From Niveispirillum cyanobacteriorum (lineage in GTDB: Bacteria; Pseudomonadota; Alphaproteobacteria; Azospirillales; Azospirillaceae): a stretch of 64,000 nucleotides of DNA. This document shows positions 62,167-64,000 of this stretch, in pieces (positions within the stretch are counted from its first letter, which is position 1; the number at the start of each line of letters is the position of its first letter). The position numbers and the translations under genes are program-made. The stretch spans positions 614,501 to 678,500 of the forward strand of contig NZ_CP025611.1 of the NCBI RefSeq assembly GCF_002868735.1, written 5' to 3'. The notes below the pieces were generated by a model that searched no databases, was not told the origin of the DNA, and worked only from the letters and a program-made list of their open reading frames with translations.

Positions 62167-63136
62167 CGGCGCCCCGCCGTTCACGCCGCCCCCCTTCCGG
62201 CCCCGCTTTCCCTGGTGGGGCCGGCACCTGCAGACCATCCGCAATACCATCGTGAAGCCCGCCTATCCCCTGCCGCCGGGGCGGGAGATGCGGTTTGCGA
62301 TGCCCGATGGCGGCGGCGATGTGCTGCTGGCCCGCCTCAACCCGCCGGCGTTGGCGGTGTCAAGGCCCCTGGCGGTGCTGCTGCATGGCCTGACGGGTAG
62401 TGAGGATAGTTTCTATGTCCGCGCTACCACCCGCCTGCTGCTGGACCGGGGCCATCCCGTCCTGCGCCTGAACCTGCGCGGGGCGGGGCCGTCGGCAGTG
62501 ACCTGTTCGCGTCGCTATCATGCGGGGCGGACAGGCGATGTCCGGGCCGTCCTGGCGGCTTTGCCGGTCGATCTGGTGGCCGACGGCGTCATTATGGTGG
62601 GCTGGTCGCTGGGCGGGAACTGTACCTTGAAGTTTCTGGGGGAGGGGGATTTCCCCGTGCCTGTGGTCGCCGGCGCCGCCATTTCCGCCCCCATTGACCT
62701 TGCCGCCAGCAGCCGTCTGTTCGGCTCGCCCCCCAACCGGCTTTACCATCGCCGCCTTCTGGGTCAGATGAAGGCCGATATGCAGGCCAACCGGTCCAAG
62801 GTTGGGGATCTCTGGGCCGATGCGGCGCTGGCCGCCCATGATCTGTGGGATTTCGACGACAAGGTCGTGGCGCCCTGGAATGGCTGGGCTGATGCGCCGG
62901 AATATTACCGGGTCAATTCGGCCCTGTCCTTTCTGCCCCGGATCGCCGTTCCCACCCTGGTCGTCCATGCCCTGGACGATCCCTGGATACCGCCCGCCGC
63001 CTATCAGGACTTCCGCTGGTCCGCCAATCCCTGGCTGTCCCCGGCGCTCAGCCGGGCCGGCGGGCATGTTGGCTTCCACGGGGTGGGCGGCGTCTGGTCG
63101 GACCTGTGCCTTGCCCGCTTTCTGGATGGGCTGTAA
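62159..63136 (+). CDS. YheT-family alpha/beta hydrolase
   Basis: 325 residues. YheT-type pattern: WWGRHLQTIRNTIVKPAYPL, LLHGLTGSEDSFYVRATTRL, LRLNLRGAGPS, nucleophile VGWSLGGNCTLKFLGEG, acid VVHALDDPWIPPAAY and the His of SRAGGHVGFHG. Predicted esterase of unknown substrate. Coupled to the preceding hydrolase by overlap. Confidence 0.93.
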   Translation: MTDGAPPFTPPPFRPRFPWWGRHLQTIRNTIVKPAYPLPPGREMRFAMPDGGGDVLLARLNPPALAVSRPLAVLLHGLTGSEDSFYVRATTRLLLDRGHPVLRLNLRGAGPSAVTCSRRYHAGRTGDVRAVLAALPVDLVADGVIMVGWSLGGNCTLKFLGEGDFPVPVVAGAAISAPIDLAASSRLFGSPPNRLYHRRLLGQMKADMQANRSKVGDLWADAALAAHDLWDFDDKVVAPWNGWADAPEYYRVNSALSFLPRIAVPTLVVHALDDPWIPPAAYQDFRWSANPWLSPALSRAGGHVGFHGVGGVWSDLCLARFLDGL

Positions 63137-63190
63137 CGCGTTTGTCATCTGCCGTCGCTACCCTGTCCCCCCTGACCAGAGGGGGATTGG

Positions 63191-63781
63191 ATGCGCGTCT
63201 CGCAGGCTTTGCTGCTTTGCTGCCTTCTGGCGGCGACCCCTTTGGCGGTGGCGCAGGAGAAGCCGGTGGACCCGGCATTGACTGGCTGGCTCTCCACCAC
63301 GCCTGTCACCCTGTTGGATTGGGGCATGCTGCGGCTTGACCGGGAGGTGCGGCAGGCGGTGACGGCGCTGGGCCTGAAAGATGGGCGGGACGGGCCGGTG
63401 AAGGTAGGAACGCTGTACCGGCCTTTCGACCGCCGTGTCCTGGCCTACCTCTCGCTGCCCATGCCGGCGCGCGAACGCAGCCTGCCCCGCTGTCGGGAAC
63501 TCTACGGCATGCTGCGCGACCATCTCCTGGCCGGCGCCCCCGGCGGCATCTCGGCGGCGGGCTGGTACCTGCAGCGCATCTTCGGGTCCGACACGCGCGG
63601 TCCTGGTGGGGGCAGGCCGGAGCCGTTTGCAGAGATGCTGACCAACATGGTCCTGCTGGAGGTGACCTTGCGCGTGCCAGAGGCCGACGCCTTCGGTAAT
63701 GGCCCGCCGAAGATCACCTGCGCCGGCCGCCTGGATCAGGAGGAAGCGGCGGCGGTGCCCCCCTGGCGCCCGCCGGGTTAA
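63191..63781 (+). CDS. Unknown exported protein
   Basis: 196 residues, not recognised. Signal peptide RVSQALLLCCLLAATPLAVA with cleavage near AQEK. The mature part shows no known motif; notable stretches are TLLDWGMLRLDREVRQAVTA, FDRRVLAYLSLPMPARERSL and PRCRELYGMLRDHLLAGAPG, with two cysteines (CRELY and TCAGR). 54 bp after the YheT-like gene, perhaps co-transcribed; convergent with hemB. Confidence 0.75.
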   Translation: MRVSQALLLCCLLAATPLAVAQEKPVDPALTGWLSTTPVTLLDWGMLRLDREVRQAVTALGLKDGRDGPVKVGTLYRPFDRRVLAYLSLPMPARERSLPRCRELYGMLRDHLLAGAPGGISAAGWYLQRIFGSDTRGPGGGRPEPFAEMLTNMVLLEVTLRVPEADAFGNGPPKITCAGRLDQEEAAAVPPWRPPG

Positions 63782-63784
63782 CGC

Positions 63785-64000
<216 letters not shown>

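Overview
The window reads as chromosome of a GC-rich alphaproteobacterium, most like the Rhodospirillales/Azospirillaceae (Azospirillum, Niveispirillum, Nitrospirillum type). The reasons are the gene orders (serB-miaA-ilvBNC, spoT/relA-pdxJ-acpS-lepB-rnc-era, fabD-fabG-acpP-fabF-mltG, rpsF-rpsR-rplI near dnaB-alr), many chemotaxis and motility genes, DUF465 and ELM1-like genes, and dense coding with long antisense shadow frames. The genus is inferred; no rRNA is present.

Layout. Bases 1-1046: the end of lpd. 1180-5720: an unusual accessory block with two copies of a module (XRE regulator followed by an RTX calcium-binding protein, both RTX genes starting with TTG), separated by a divergent gene for a repeat protein rich in proline and aspartate/glycine. 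5721-6423: a long non-coding stretch with strong hairpins and a sigma-54 promoter. 6442-15538: sensory genes, namely a receptor-like protein with inverted domain order, a TAT-exported redoxin, an overlapping PAS protein and chemoreceptor (a split Aer), a degenerate GGDEF-EAL protein, and a solute-binding protein coupled to a hybrid histidine kinase. 15645-22733: small metabolic and transport genes (GNAT, N-formylglutamate amidohydrolase, tRNA-Val, ELM1-like, Lrp, ChrA, PaiB-like, LysE-like, SerB). 23068-30275: an AT-richer methyltransferase, miaA, the branched-chain amino acid genes ilvB-ilvN-ilvC, and an unknown coiled-coil protein.

30276-36714 (minus strand): alr, dnaB, a glycosyltransferase, cfa and the rpsF-rpsR-rplI ribosomal operon. 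36913-38582: two related periplasmic binding-like proteins. 38881-43458: the fatty-acid synthesis cluster with mltG. 43459-48268: a GST, a WYL regulator, cheZ-cheY and nadE. 48457-52500: a secreted protein, two FKBP isomerases, DUF465, a NYN-domain protein, folK and rpoZ. 52567-59047: a tightly packed run rsh-DUF2062-pdxJ-acpS-lepB-rnc-era. 59476-64000: motB with an EF-hand insertion, a flavin reductase, two alpha/beta hydrolases, an unknown exported protein and the end of hemB.

The best candidate for something undescribed is the duplicated XRE-RTX module at 1180-5850 with its shared divergent promoter element, its repeat protein, and a structured non-coding stretch where the second copy would be expected to have a partner gene. 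No insertion sequence, prophage or CRISPR array was seen.
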